A DNA stretch of 64,000 nucleotides from NCBI GenBank assembly GCA_018902385.1, contig JABSSW010000006.1:434001-498000 (forward strand), given 5' to 3'. Shown piece by piece: positions 51,857 through 62,460 of this stretch. The notes below the pieces were generated by a model. It saw only the letters and a list, made by a program, of their open reading frames with translations. It had not been told where the DNA came from and searched no databases. The DNA comes from Physcia stellaris (lineage: Eukaryota; Ascomycota; Lecanoromycetes; Caliciales; Physciaceae). Numbering within the stretch: the first letter of the stretch is position 1; each line of letters opens with the position of its first letter. The position numbers and the translations under genes were made by a program.

Positions 51857-51945
51857 TGTTCAGAATTTACGACGCATGAAGAACTGAATCGTGTCAAAAT
51901 CATTTTCAGAAATTGCTGTTCGATTTAACGAAACGTTGAATATGT
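51857..51945 (+). repeat. Shared 80-bp 3' segment (copy in H)
   Basis: Core ACGACGCATGAAGAACTGAA. It is the copy richest in AG and CT of the four, so probably closest to the original sequence. Finding it in H links the pol-less H to the Gypsy elements. Confidence 0.75.
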
Positions 51946-52467
51946 GAATGTGAGATGAAATGCAAAAAATCGAGCAGATTTCGAAATCTGATGTATTCAA
52001 TGCGATCGCGTCTATTCGGCGTTTCTCGCGATTAATCATTTCTTTTTCGAGCAATTCATCGATTCGATATAAGAAATAGAAAAAATAAAAGATAATAGAA
52101 ATTCGAATTCAGAACTTTCTGTCATTCAATTAGTTGTCAATCATCAGATCGAGAATTGTGAATTGTACGAAATCAGATTCTCGATACTGAAAGCAGCAAA
52201 CAGTGAAATCATCAAATCATGCTTTTTTTGAGTCATTCACGAAGATGATTTTCAGATTTTTAACGCAAATTGATTAAAATCGAAATTCGATACGAAAATC
52301 ACGATCACAGTGATTTTCAAAATCAAAAAAGTTTCAAATGCGAAAATCACGATGACAATGTTTTTTCAAGTCGAGACACAAACACACAGATTTAGAAATT
52401 TCTGCTACAGAACAAATGAAAGAGTTTTGATTATCTCAAAAAACTTCGATGTTAAAAAGAAAACGCA

Positions 52468-52773
52468 TGTAAAGCATTCAAAATTCAAATCGACAAAAAG
52501 TATGATCGAATTTCGACAGAATTGAAATATGCTGATCATTTGCAAAGCAAACATCGAATTCGAAGAAATGCTGTTTGCATTTCTTTGTATCACAACAAGC
52601 AATAAGTCGAGTGACTTGCAATTGAAACACGTTGTTCGATTTATTCGTACAATTGAACAGACAGAACGATTATATAATTGAAAATTTGCAAAGCAATTAG
52701 TTTTGCAATTATTAATTTAGTCATAATATCGTTTTCTGTTATACATTTCTGATGTCACATTTCGTATCTTACA
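52468..52773 (+). repeat. 3' LTR of element H
   Basis: 306 bp, TGTAAAGCATTCAA to TCTTACA, preceded by an A-rich tract at about 52453-52466. Confidence 0.9.
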
Positions 52774-55388
52774 ATTTCTTTGAATGAAACAACGAATTCA
52801 AGAAAATCTATTTCGTCAACGAATCATTTGCATTTCTCAAAAACAATATATAGTTTATTTTTCTTAAAACGATCAAAAATTTATTTGACATCGTCGACAT
52901 GAATTTCGACGTTCATCGAGTAAATTACTATATCGTTCAAATATACTATGACGTTAATATCGAAACGAATCGTCAAAATTCGATTGATAAAATCTTGAAA
53001 CGTCGTCGAAACGTTAATGAAATCGAAAAAAAATACATTATATTCGAAATGATTATATCGAGTACGAAAAATTGTTTTTCATTCGTTTTCATGTTTGATA
53101 CGCAATCGATGATAAGCAACAATCAAATCAATGTTGATATATTTGACGATTTTGTTGAATCTATTTAGATTTTCATCGATTAACGATAAAGAATATCTAT
53201 TCTTTATCGTGAAAACATTAAAATCTTTGTAATTCACACATAGACGTAGATTATCGTTTTTTTTTTGACGAACAAAATAGATGTTTTTGCAAAAAATTGT
53301 GAAAATCGAATAAAATCGTTAGTTAAATGTTTCTCGATGTAAACACGTAATATTCGAAACTCATTTTCAAATAAAGAGTAAATTGATTCATGCGACGATT
53401 TTTTGTTTTTTTTTAAATCAATAACATGATCGTTTGAATCATGATTCGATAATTCGTAAATTTTATTTTCGTTATCGAGTTTTTCATACGTTTTCAAAAT
53501 ATCGAAAAACGTGATTTTGACATCGAGTTTTTTTTCATTTCAATCAAAACAAATTTTATTTGAATTCGTTTTGAAACGTGCATTTCATGCATGTCGAATT
53601 GTTTGTCAATATACACTCGTACGAACATGAAATACGTTTCAGTTTCGTTATCGATAACGTTTATGATCAATTGTTTTGATTCGATGTTTTCGATACGATT
53701 CGTCGTGAAAATGAAATGTTTTTTTTTGCAACGTCAAATTTTGATATTGTCGTCGTTTCAATTCATTTTGATTTTCGAAAACTGTATTCAAAACATGTTT
53801 AACGTTAAATTTCAGTTCAAATTCACGATCAAAAACGATTTCTCGAAAAAACGATTGATTTTTTTGACGTCTGACATTTCGAATTGTACGAAATAAACGT
53901 CATATGTTTTCAAACGATAATTGTCAATTGTTATTGCATCACAATCTAGAATTTCGAAACGACAAAAATCGAACTTTTTCGCATAAACATGATTTATCAA
54001 ATTAATTTTCGTCTTTGTATCGAATATTGTTTTCGATTCGTTTCAAATCTGATTTTTGTTTTGTATGTTAATTTTGATTTTAACGCACTTACGAATCACA
54101 AATTTTCTAAATTTTTTGCGTCGTTTTTTTTTTTGTTAGCATGATTTTTGTTCATGTTTGAAAAGAACGACGTATCGAAATCAAAATTCGAAAATTTTTT
54201 TTTTTTAACGATTTGAACGAAAATCATCAAATCGACTAGTTTTTTGATTGTTCAAAAATTTGATCAACGAAAATGATTTTGTTTTTCTTGTTTGTGCAAA
54301 TTTCGATTTGATGATTTGATTTGTCACAATTTATACAATTATTTTTGTTTTGAATTTTTTTGAATTCGTTAGCGAATCAACGATACATTCGAATATTTTT
54401 CGATTTGACTGACTCGTGATTCGAATTGATTTTGTTAATATTTTTGATTTTTTTATCTTTAGATTTCGCAGTTTTGAATTTCTCGTTCTCGTTTTCAAAG
54501 TTGTCAATATCGAACGAAATTTTACGTTTTTTGAATTTTTTGAATTCTTTTCTTCAGAATTTGAACGTTTTTCATACGTTTGAATCGTTCAAACAGTTTC
54601 GTCTTTATGAGAATTTTTTTTTTTTAAAAAGCATGCAGCGAAATTTCAAACGTAACTCGTCACGAAAATCGTTGAATTTCATTGTTTTCGTGAATTTGAA
54701 TTCGAATTTCAATTCAGCAAACATATTTACTCGTTCGACATTGTAATTTTTAATCGATTGATTGTGATTTTGTTTGTGTTTGCGATATTTTTTCAAAAAT
54801 TTTGTTGCAACGTGATTGTTCGTTCGATGTCGCTTTTCAAAAAAATTTTGAATTCGATTCAAATGTATTGTTTGTTTGAATGAAAATCGATTTTTGCGTT
54901 TCAAAGTTTGTTCGCATTGCTATCTGATTTAAAATAAATATCAACATATGCGATTTTAACTAAATTCGAAAATTGAATCATGTGATTCACGTTGTTTTGC
55001 GTGAATTGATTTTTCATTTGTTTGCAATATCTTTTTCACTTTTTGTAGTTTTTTTTTTTCATATTGATTCGATGTCGTTTCGATGATTTTCATGACGAAA
55101 AACTTTCAAACAAAATCAAAAGCAAAAATAAATGAAATAGAAACAAATGAAATAATGATTGCAAATTTCGAACGCTCGACAATTCGAATTTTGAATTTGA
55201 TTTTTTTTTTGTGATTTTTTTCGATTTGTTGTTTGTAATAGATCAATCAGAAAAATAAATCAACATTTTCGACAAATTCAAAAAACAAATCATTATCAAA
55301 ATTCGACATGATGTATGCGAAACAACAAAATTGTGTTTTGTTAAATATACACGAATGACATCATTCTGAAATATGATAACGATTAGAA

Positions 55389-55708
55389 TGTAAAACTCGT
55401 ACTAAAAATAATATAATTTAATGAATTATTGACATCAAAAATGTATAATTTGAAATGTAATATATTGATTTATTAATCGTTACAAAACAAATTACGTTTT
55501 GCAGTTGCTTTTTATTCACATTTTATCTATTCAATCGTACGAATTCGAGCGATTTCGATTGACAATATGAATTTGTTGAGTTTATCGTTGATCGAGTTGT
55601 AAAATGATTGAAACTGATTTTTTTCGAAATTATTCGAATTTCGATAATCGAATTGCTTGACGAAATGCGAGTCGCACTTTCGAAAATTCTGAATTCTTAT
55701 TTCTTACA
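55389..55708 (-). repeat. LTR of element G (right copy, 5')
   Basis: 320 bp, plus-strand TGTAAAACTCGTACTAA to TTTCTTACA, followed by the target-site copy ATAAT. Confidence 0.9.
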
Positions 55709-56479
55709 ATAATTTAATCGTAAATGTGTTGAATTCATAACGAACGCGACAATCGTAAAAACGTACAAAAATTTGAAATGAAAACGACGAAAACGACGAA
55801 AACGACGAAAAAAACTTTTGCAAACTATTTGACGTTGTATTTGAAAAAATCGTTGAATATCGAAAATATTTGACATTTAATATAATAAAACGATCGTTTT
55901 TTCAAAATATGAAAATTTTTCAAAAAATTTGCACTTGAATCGAAATGTGAAAAATTTATTAAAATAATCGAAACGTGCAAAAATATCACGTCATTTTGTA
56001 TAATGAAAAAACGTTTTTTTTTGCAAATGTTTGAACATGTATGCGAAATTCATTAATGATTAATACAAATACAAAATAGAAAAAATGAAAACGTTTTGAA
56101 ATTTCAATTCGAAATTTAATTGCAAAATATGAATCATGATATTTGCGAATAAATGATATAATAAATCATTTGAAAATATTTGAAATTCGAAAATTTTGAA
56201 ACAAACTAGTCGAAATGAAAAAATTGTTCAACGTTTTGAATTTCTGATCAAAATAACGATTCGTTTTTATCAAATTTTCGATGTGAATAAAAATATTTGT
56301 TCTTTAATGACGAATGCAAATCTATGCGAAATATTTAAAATCGAAATTATTGCAATTGATAAAAAAACTAATTTGCAATCAATTCGCGAAAATTGATGAA
56401 TTAAACAAACGATCGAAAGTTTGTTTTTTCAAAATTTAATACGTAATTTAGAATGTAAAAAATCGAAAATTTGAACTTT

Positions 56480-56700
56480 TGAATGTAATGAACGTTGAAT
56501 TTTTGCAACATCAAATCGATTATACGATGAAACAAACAATTTCGTCATATCAATAAAATCAATTCAACAACGATTAAAACGTTGATATTTACGCAAATCA
56601 ATATTTGATGTATACATTGTATTCAGCAAAACGTGTATGCAATAAATCTTTTTAAAAATGTTTCGTGACTGAGTATTCGAACAATTTATTTTTCGTTTTT
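56480..56700 (-). repeat. 3'-block repeat of element I
   Basis: Reverse-complement relative of the units at 20036-20515 and 38240-38720 (words TATACATTGTATTCAGCAAA and ATAATCGATTTGATGTTGCA on the appropriate strands). It lies between the zinc-finger frames and the point where element G entered. Confidence 0.65.
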
Positions 56701-56736
56701 TCTCAATTTCGTCTGAAAACGACAAATTCATTATTT

Positions 56737-59700
56737 TTATTGAATGACACGATCAATGATCGAAACGATTTGTTGATAAACGTTAATACAATTTATTTTT
56801 GCAATTGAAATGATCGAAACGAATGCGAAAACTAGAAAAAAAATCAGAAAAAGACGAAAAAGTATGAAAATGAAAAAAAAAATCTCGTCGAAAACATCGA
56901 GCATTTTGCACGATAAATCGATCAATTTTTTAAACAAATTTTTGTTGAAAACAATGCGAATCGATTTCGCAAACATGTGTCGATTCAAATTTTTCGATTT
57001 TGAATTTTTCAAATTTTGATTAATTAATGACTTTTGATTGATTGCAAACTTGAAATAAATCGTAATTTATATTTAATTTGAAAATGTTTGAAAAAACACG
57101 TTGTTTTGATTTTGAAATAGATTTTTTTTTTGAATTTTTCATCGAATATTTCGAACAAATTTTCGATGATAAAATGAAATTTTTTCGAAAAAGTTGAACA
57201 TGATCGATCGAATTGACGAAAATCAAAACTTTGCGAAAAAAATCGTCGATTATGATATTGTCGCAAATCAAATGATTTAGAATTTTTAACAAATATGCGA
57301 TTCAAATCATTCACAATCAAATAAAATTTTTGAATGTAAAATTTTTGATGTTTTGAAACTGAATCAAACGATAAAATAAATGAAAAAATGAACGAGCAAT
57401 CGACAATTGCGTTTTTCATCGATTTTGAATTAATTTTGTATGTCGCAATTGAAAAATTCGAGCATTTCGATAATAAAAATTGCGAAATTATTTTCGTCGA
57501 AAATATTTGACTTCGTGATGTTGCAAAAAGAATAAACGAAACGAACGAAACAAAAAAACATTCAATTGTTGATTTTTTTTTGATTTTACATGCAAATTCT
57601 GATGTAAAAACTCGAAAATCAAAACTTTTGATCGATTTTCGAACACGATGTTGACGTATATATTCGTGAAATTTGTTATTGAAATTGAAATTTTGTTTGC
57701 AACGTTTGCAAATTCGAACGCAAACGATTTGTTTAATCGAGAATTTTTTTATCGATTTTGATGCAAATTCGAATATTGATATTTAAAAAATTGTTCGTTC
57801 AATTTTCATTTTTATGCGAATGCGAACAATTTGAATTCGAATATTCGCGATCGATTTTGCGAAAATTTTTGCAATTTTTGCGATTTTTGATGCACTTTTC
57901 GTGCATTTTGACGTGATTTTGAATATCGCAATCGAGAAATTTGAACAATTCGATGAAACGAATTGCAAAAATATTATTGCATTTGTAATCAAATTTTTTG
58001 ATGTTGCAAAAAAAATCGATAATTTTTGCGACGTAAAAAAACATTGAATTAATTCATTTTTTTTCGATTTTGATACAATTTTTAGTGAATGAATTGAAAA
58101 ATGAATATTTTTTTGTGAAATGATTATTTTGAAAATTAATATTGATTCAAATATTTGTTTTAATGTTGTAATAACAATTTGCAATTCAAACGAAACGAAC
58201 GAATTTATAACGATTGATTTCTTTTCGATCGCGCATAGTAATTTGATTGCGTTGTTTTCGAAACGAGAATTTTTGACATGTTTTTTCGAATGTTGTTCGC
58301 TTTTATGTTTGCGAAACGATTTTTTGAAATTGAAAATCTCGTCGCAATGTCGACACGTTGATAATTTTTTCGTGAATTTTGATGTAATTTCGAGTGCAAA
58401 AGATTGAAAAATCGAACGTTTCAATAAAATGATTGTTTTGAATGTTATTGCAAATTTCAATATTGATTTTTGAAATTTTGTGAATGATTCATGCGATTTC
58501 TGCGAGACGAATGATTTTTTCTCGATTTCGTATATTAAATTGACTGCATCGATCGAGAAATGAAAATTTTCAACGAATTTCAAAATTTCATGATCGCGAA
58601 TATGTTCGTATAATTCGTTGTTGAAATTGAAATTCTGTTTGCAAAGTTTGCAAATCATTTGAACGTTTATGATTTCAAAATTTGATGTGTTTTCAATCAA
58701 TTTTGATACAATATCGAATGCATTTAGTTGAAAATTCAAACGTTTTGATAAAACACGTCGCGAAAATGTTTCTGCGAAAGAAAACGTTTTCGCTAAAATC
58801 GTATTGAAACGTTTCAACGATGTAAATTCTAATTGAAATTTGAATCATTCAGAAACGAAATCACAAAAACATTTCGACAATAAATTCAACAAATTTGACT
58901 TTCGATATTGATGTTGACATTGTTGAAAACTTTGTAAAAAATTCGCGATTTCGTCATACAGTTCAAAATTTGATTCGTTACATGATATTGAATCGAAAAT
59001 ATCGATATTTTGAAATTTTGATGTTGATTTTGTATCTTTTACAACATTTTTCGCGATTTTTCGATTTGTTCGTTTTCGAACTTTTGCATCTTTTTTTTGT
59101 TGTTGAAAAAAAAAACGTTCGTCAAAACTGTATTGAAAATATGTAAAAATTCGAAATATAATTGTTTTTGAAATTATTTAAAAATCGAATCATTGAAACA
59201 ATTGAATAAAAACAAAAATAAATGTGTTTTCGATATCGATACAAATGTTGACAATGTTCAAAATTTCGCAAAAAATTCGAAATCTCATTGAAATGTTTGA
59301 AATTTGAATTATTGTGTTTCAAATTTGAATCGAACAAATCGATGTTTCGAAACAAATCGTAAAAATCAAAATTGAAAAATAATGAAAATATTGTCGTTTT
59401 CAATTTTTGTTGTTTTTGCGAAACAAACGAGCAGAAATTTGTTGATTTTTCGAAAATTTCACAGAAAAATTCGAATGCAAATATTCGAAAATTTAAATTG
59501 AACGTCGTATTGAAATCAAATGAAAAAAACACGTTCGTTAAAATTATATCGAATTTTCACAAAAAAATGAAATTCGATTGATTTTCAAATCATGTGTTGA
59601 CAAAATCATAAAAAATTGTTTTCATTTTATTTAGCAAATTTGATTCACAAAATAAATGCAAACATTATTGAAAATGTTGAAAAAAATTTGCGATTTCACA

Positions 59701-60871
59701 GAACATTTTCTTTTTAAATCAAAATAAAAATATTTCGAATTGAAAATGTTTAAACTTTTGAATATTAAAATCATTTGAATGCTCGAAAAAAAACTTTAAT
59801 TTGTTGAATATTTGAATGTAATTTTTTTTCGAAAAATTTTCAAACACAATGAATAAATTCAATATCGAATGAATGTAAAATTTTCGTTAAAAAATTCTTG
59901 TCGTTTTTGATAAAACGATATTGAATTCATCGTCGAAACGTGAAAAACAAAATTTTTTGCTAATGAAACAAATATGATTTCGCAATGATTTCGAAAAAAG
60001 CGAATAATTTCAATATTAATTTTTTATCGAAATATTGAACGAAAATATGAAAAATTTGAATTCGAAATGTCATTAATTTTATCATTGATAATGAAAAAGT
60101 CGAACTGAATTGCTTGACAAACAAATGTAATTTCTAAAACTTTTCAAAAATCAAAGATGATTCAAATATCGAATATTGAAATTATTTCTGTAACAAAAAA
60201 GAAATGTCGATTTGTTATAATCAATAAATATGTTTTATGATCGATTTTCAAACAGATAAAATGATTGTAATGAAAAGAAATTTCATTGATAAAATGATTC
60301 AAAATTCGATTTTTAGAAAAATATCGAGTTCATCGAATAAATAAAAAAAAACGATCGATTTGTTAATAAAATAAATAAAATTCTGTAAAATTTTCGAAAA
60401 AAATAAATGATTCGAATTCGATCGAAAAAATAAAAATCGATCGAAAATTTTCGATGTAATGATTTTCGATATGAAATTTCGAAAAATTGATATTGAATTC
60501 ATCGCAAAAATTGAAAAAAAAATCGTTTTATTAAAATCAACAAACACGTTTTCGAATTGTTTCTCGAACAAAAAAAATGATTACATTATCAAATGTTGAT
60601 TGATCGTCAAATAAAATATTGAACGATTTTTTGATCGATATTGAAATTATCGAATTAAAATGAAAAAACGACTGTTTTGTTAAGAAAATAAATAAAATTT
60701 CGAAAGAATTTCAAATAAGATAAATGATTTCAATTCGTTCGAAAAAATGAAAATTCGATCGAAAATTTCTGACTTAACGACGAAATTTCTGATTCGATTT
60801 TTGTTCAAATATGATGTTTTTTGATGATTTAAATTTGATTTTCTGAATTTCAAACACGAATGTTTCGTCAA
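56737..60871 (-). pseudogene. C2H2 zinc-finger frames of element I
   Basis: Minus-strand frames at 60680-60871, 60299-60571, 59122-59532, 57783-58817 (344 codons, the longest open frame of the window), 57024-57419 and 56737-57012. The long frame holds at least two C2H2-type fingers, CKLCKQNFNFNNELYEHIRD (about 58660-58600) and CRHCDEIFNFKKSFRKHKSE (about 58350-58290), separated by Ser-rich linkers. Further on comes the IQKFYLIVNDLNRIF block (57340-57290), also seen in J at 19315, and the end IIDRVIQ (56737). C2H2 fingers normally bind nucleic acid; the natural role here is unknown. This is part of an LTR fossil and is broken. Confidence 0.7.
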
Positions 60872-61170
60872 AAGTGATAAAGCGAATCTAAATCAACGTT
60901 TGAAAAGAAGAAAATTTATTTGTAAATCGAAATTATCGCGTAAATTCGTCTGTTTTGAGCGTTTTTTAAGACACAACGACGAGTTTATTATGTTTCGTTT
61001 TGCACATTCACAATGAGTTTATTATGTTTCGTTGTTTTCGTTGAATGATCAAAACGATACGAATTTATTATGTTTCATTATCGAACATTTGACTTTTAAC
61101 TGTGAAAAAATCTTGTTTATTCGATGTTCGCGTATTTCAAACGAACATGACGTGAATGATTTCGATATAA

Positions 61171-61386
61171 TGTGAAATATTATGCAAAAATATAATATTA
61201 TTACATAATTACACGAAAATATCGAAATGAAAAAACAAATACAAAAAATCTGACAAAACATATATAGAAAATTTGATCATAAACGAAATTCGATTTTGTC
61301 ATTCGATGTAATAAAATAAAAATGTTAATTTTAATGATTGATCAAATGTTGATTTCAAATGTTGAAATCGATGCACGTTCGTCACA
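61171..61386 (-). repeat. 5' LTR of element I
   Basis: On the minus strand it runs from TGTGACGAACGTGCATCG to ATTTCACA, 216 bp. The target-site copy AAATG follows on the plus strand at 61387-61391. Confidence 0.9.
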
Positions 61387-62460
61387 AAATGAATATTGTT
61401 ATGTTCGCAACATGTAAACATTCTCGTCGAATTTCATTGATTTTCGACAAGAAAATTTATGAAACGAAAAAATGAATCAATGCATTATTGAACAGATTGT
61501 TAATAATCGATTGAAAAATATTTGAAATTATAATTTCAAATCGCGATTCAAAATTCATGTCGAATTTTTGACAAATGTTTTTCATCAAATTAGACACGAA
61601 ATTGTTAATTTCAATGACATATTATTCGCAAACGAATGATTCGTCAAAACGAATCAATCAAATTGTTGAAATTGTTATCAAATATTTCGTCATCGAATTT
61701 TCGAACATCGATTACATTTTAATTTTTTTTGCAATTCAAATTCAATTAAACAACACGTTTAACATCGTTACAAATTTATCACTCAATGAAATCATATACG
61801 AAATCAAAATCAAAAACGCGATATCGAATTTCATCGAAATTAACACAACAAATGTACAGAACTTGTCAACGCAACGCATGAAATATCAACGAAAAATTGT
61901 CGATATCACGAATTTTGCGATTATCAAAATCAAAATATATTATAATTTGCATTATATTTCGATTCGATTAAAACAAAACGAAAAAATCTATTTACAATTC
62001 AACAAAAATTACAAACTGTTTGACAAATCAAGTTCGAAATTATTTCAACAACGTTACGAATCATTTCGAATTTTTGAACGCATCGAACGTTTTGCGTATC
62101 GATTGAAATTGTCATCAACGTGACGAATTCATTTAGTCGTGTTTATTGCACAATTCGAATTAACATTTGTCGAAATTGATTTTTACGCGCGTTTTCGTTT
62201 TCATTATTTTGATTTCATTGAAATCGAAAATGATACGAATCAATACAAATTTTATGAAATCGAGAAATTAATCGACAAACGAATCAGAAAATACAACAAA
62301 ATTTTAATTATTCAATATTTGATTCGTTGAATGAACTACGATTCAAAATACGACGAATGACGAAATATTTCAAAATTGAACAACGTCACGAATTTCATTG
62401 AACAATACGAATTCAATCATTCGAATGATTTTGATGATCGCAACGACAAACGAAAAACGA
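61387..62460 (+). mobile_element. Gypsy fossil E, right part
   Basis: It resumes in the integrase core after element I. The C-terminal integrase runs over 61575-62123 (LLISMTYYSQTNDSSKRINQ; FRIFERIERFAYRLKL). A chromodomain follows at about 62235-62410 (FYEIEKLIDKRIRKYNK, then a YDSKYDEW stretch). The 62139-62330 frame links them. Chromodomains direct integration of this class to marked chromatin. The fossil ends near 62460. Its 3' LTR was not identified, although the following sequence resembles 9011-9180. Broken many times. Confidence 0.75.

Larger units (their letters stand above)
47149..52773 (+). mobile_element. LTR element H without recognisable pol, inserted in G
   Basis: Identical-length 306-bp LTRs lie at 47149-47454 and 52468-52773 (about 93% alike, nearly all differences transitions). 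The target duplication is a perfect ATTTC (47144-47148 and 52774-52778), placed within G's reverse transcriptase/RNase H region. The 5.0-kb interior has scattered short frames (47691-47921, 48770-49009, 50330-50542) but no gag, protease, RT or integrase motif. It holds several degenerate repeat arrays. Near its right end are the shared 80-bp segment (51857-51945) and a stretch (52230-52340) matching G's 3' region, and an A-rich tract precedes the right LTR. This suggests a plus-strand, non-autonomous relative of G. AG and CT are clearly commoner here than in neighbours. Youngest in the nest by position. Confidence 0.85.
43434..55708 (-). mobile_element. Gypsy element G, inserted in I
   Basis: LTRs of 320 bp lie at 43434-43753 and 55389-55708 (about 94% alike, essentially all differences transitions). 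The target duplication is a perfect ATAAT (43429-43433 and 55709-55713). Minus-strand parts are gag (about 54900-54100), protease (about 54000-53600), reverse transcriptase (about 53500-52780, with VIVYLNDIVIYS) and, beyond element H, RNase H (47076-46450, NFYRRFIKHFNKIVEFLIAI). Integrase follows (about 45900-45190, IVNRLTKMIHYISVIKT; FHFQIDKQIERMNN), then a 3' region with the shared 80-bp segment. The lineage is a fungal Gypsy element. All parts are present but broken many times. Confidence 0.85.
43132..61386 (-). mobile_element. Zinc-finger LTR element I, inserted in E
   Basis: Complete in outline. LTRs of 216 bp lie at 43132-43347 and 61171-61386 (about 94% alike, differences all transitions by eye), with a perfect 5-bp target duplication AAATG (43127-43131 and 61387-61391). 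It reads on the minus strand: 5' LTR at the right end, leader (60960-61170), zinc-finger frames (60871 down to 56737), 3' block (56480-56700), a purine-rich tract (43348-43380) and 3' LTR. No gag or pol is recognisable. Element G interrupts it; without G it would be about 6 kb. It is broken. LTRs and leader match the gag-pol element C, so it looks like a non-autonomous partner. Confidence 0.85.

Noticed and set aside
52899-53168. Plus-strand 89-codon frame as a gene
   Set aside because: The opposite strand carries the reverse transcriptase of element G here; the plus-strand frame is its shadow.
57783-58817. The 344-codon frame as an intact host zinc-finger gene
   Set aside because: It lies between the LTRs of element I with its target duplication, has a related frame in element J, and shows the same repeat-mutation signature.
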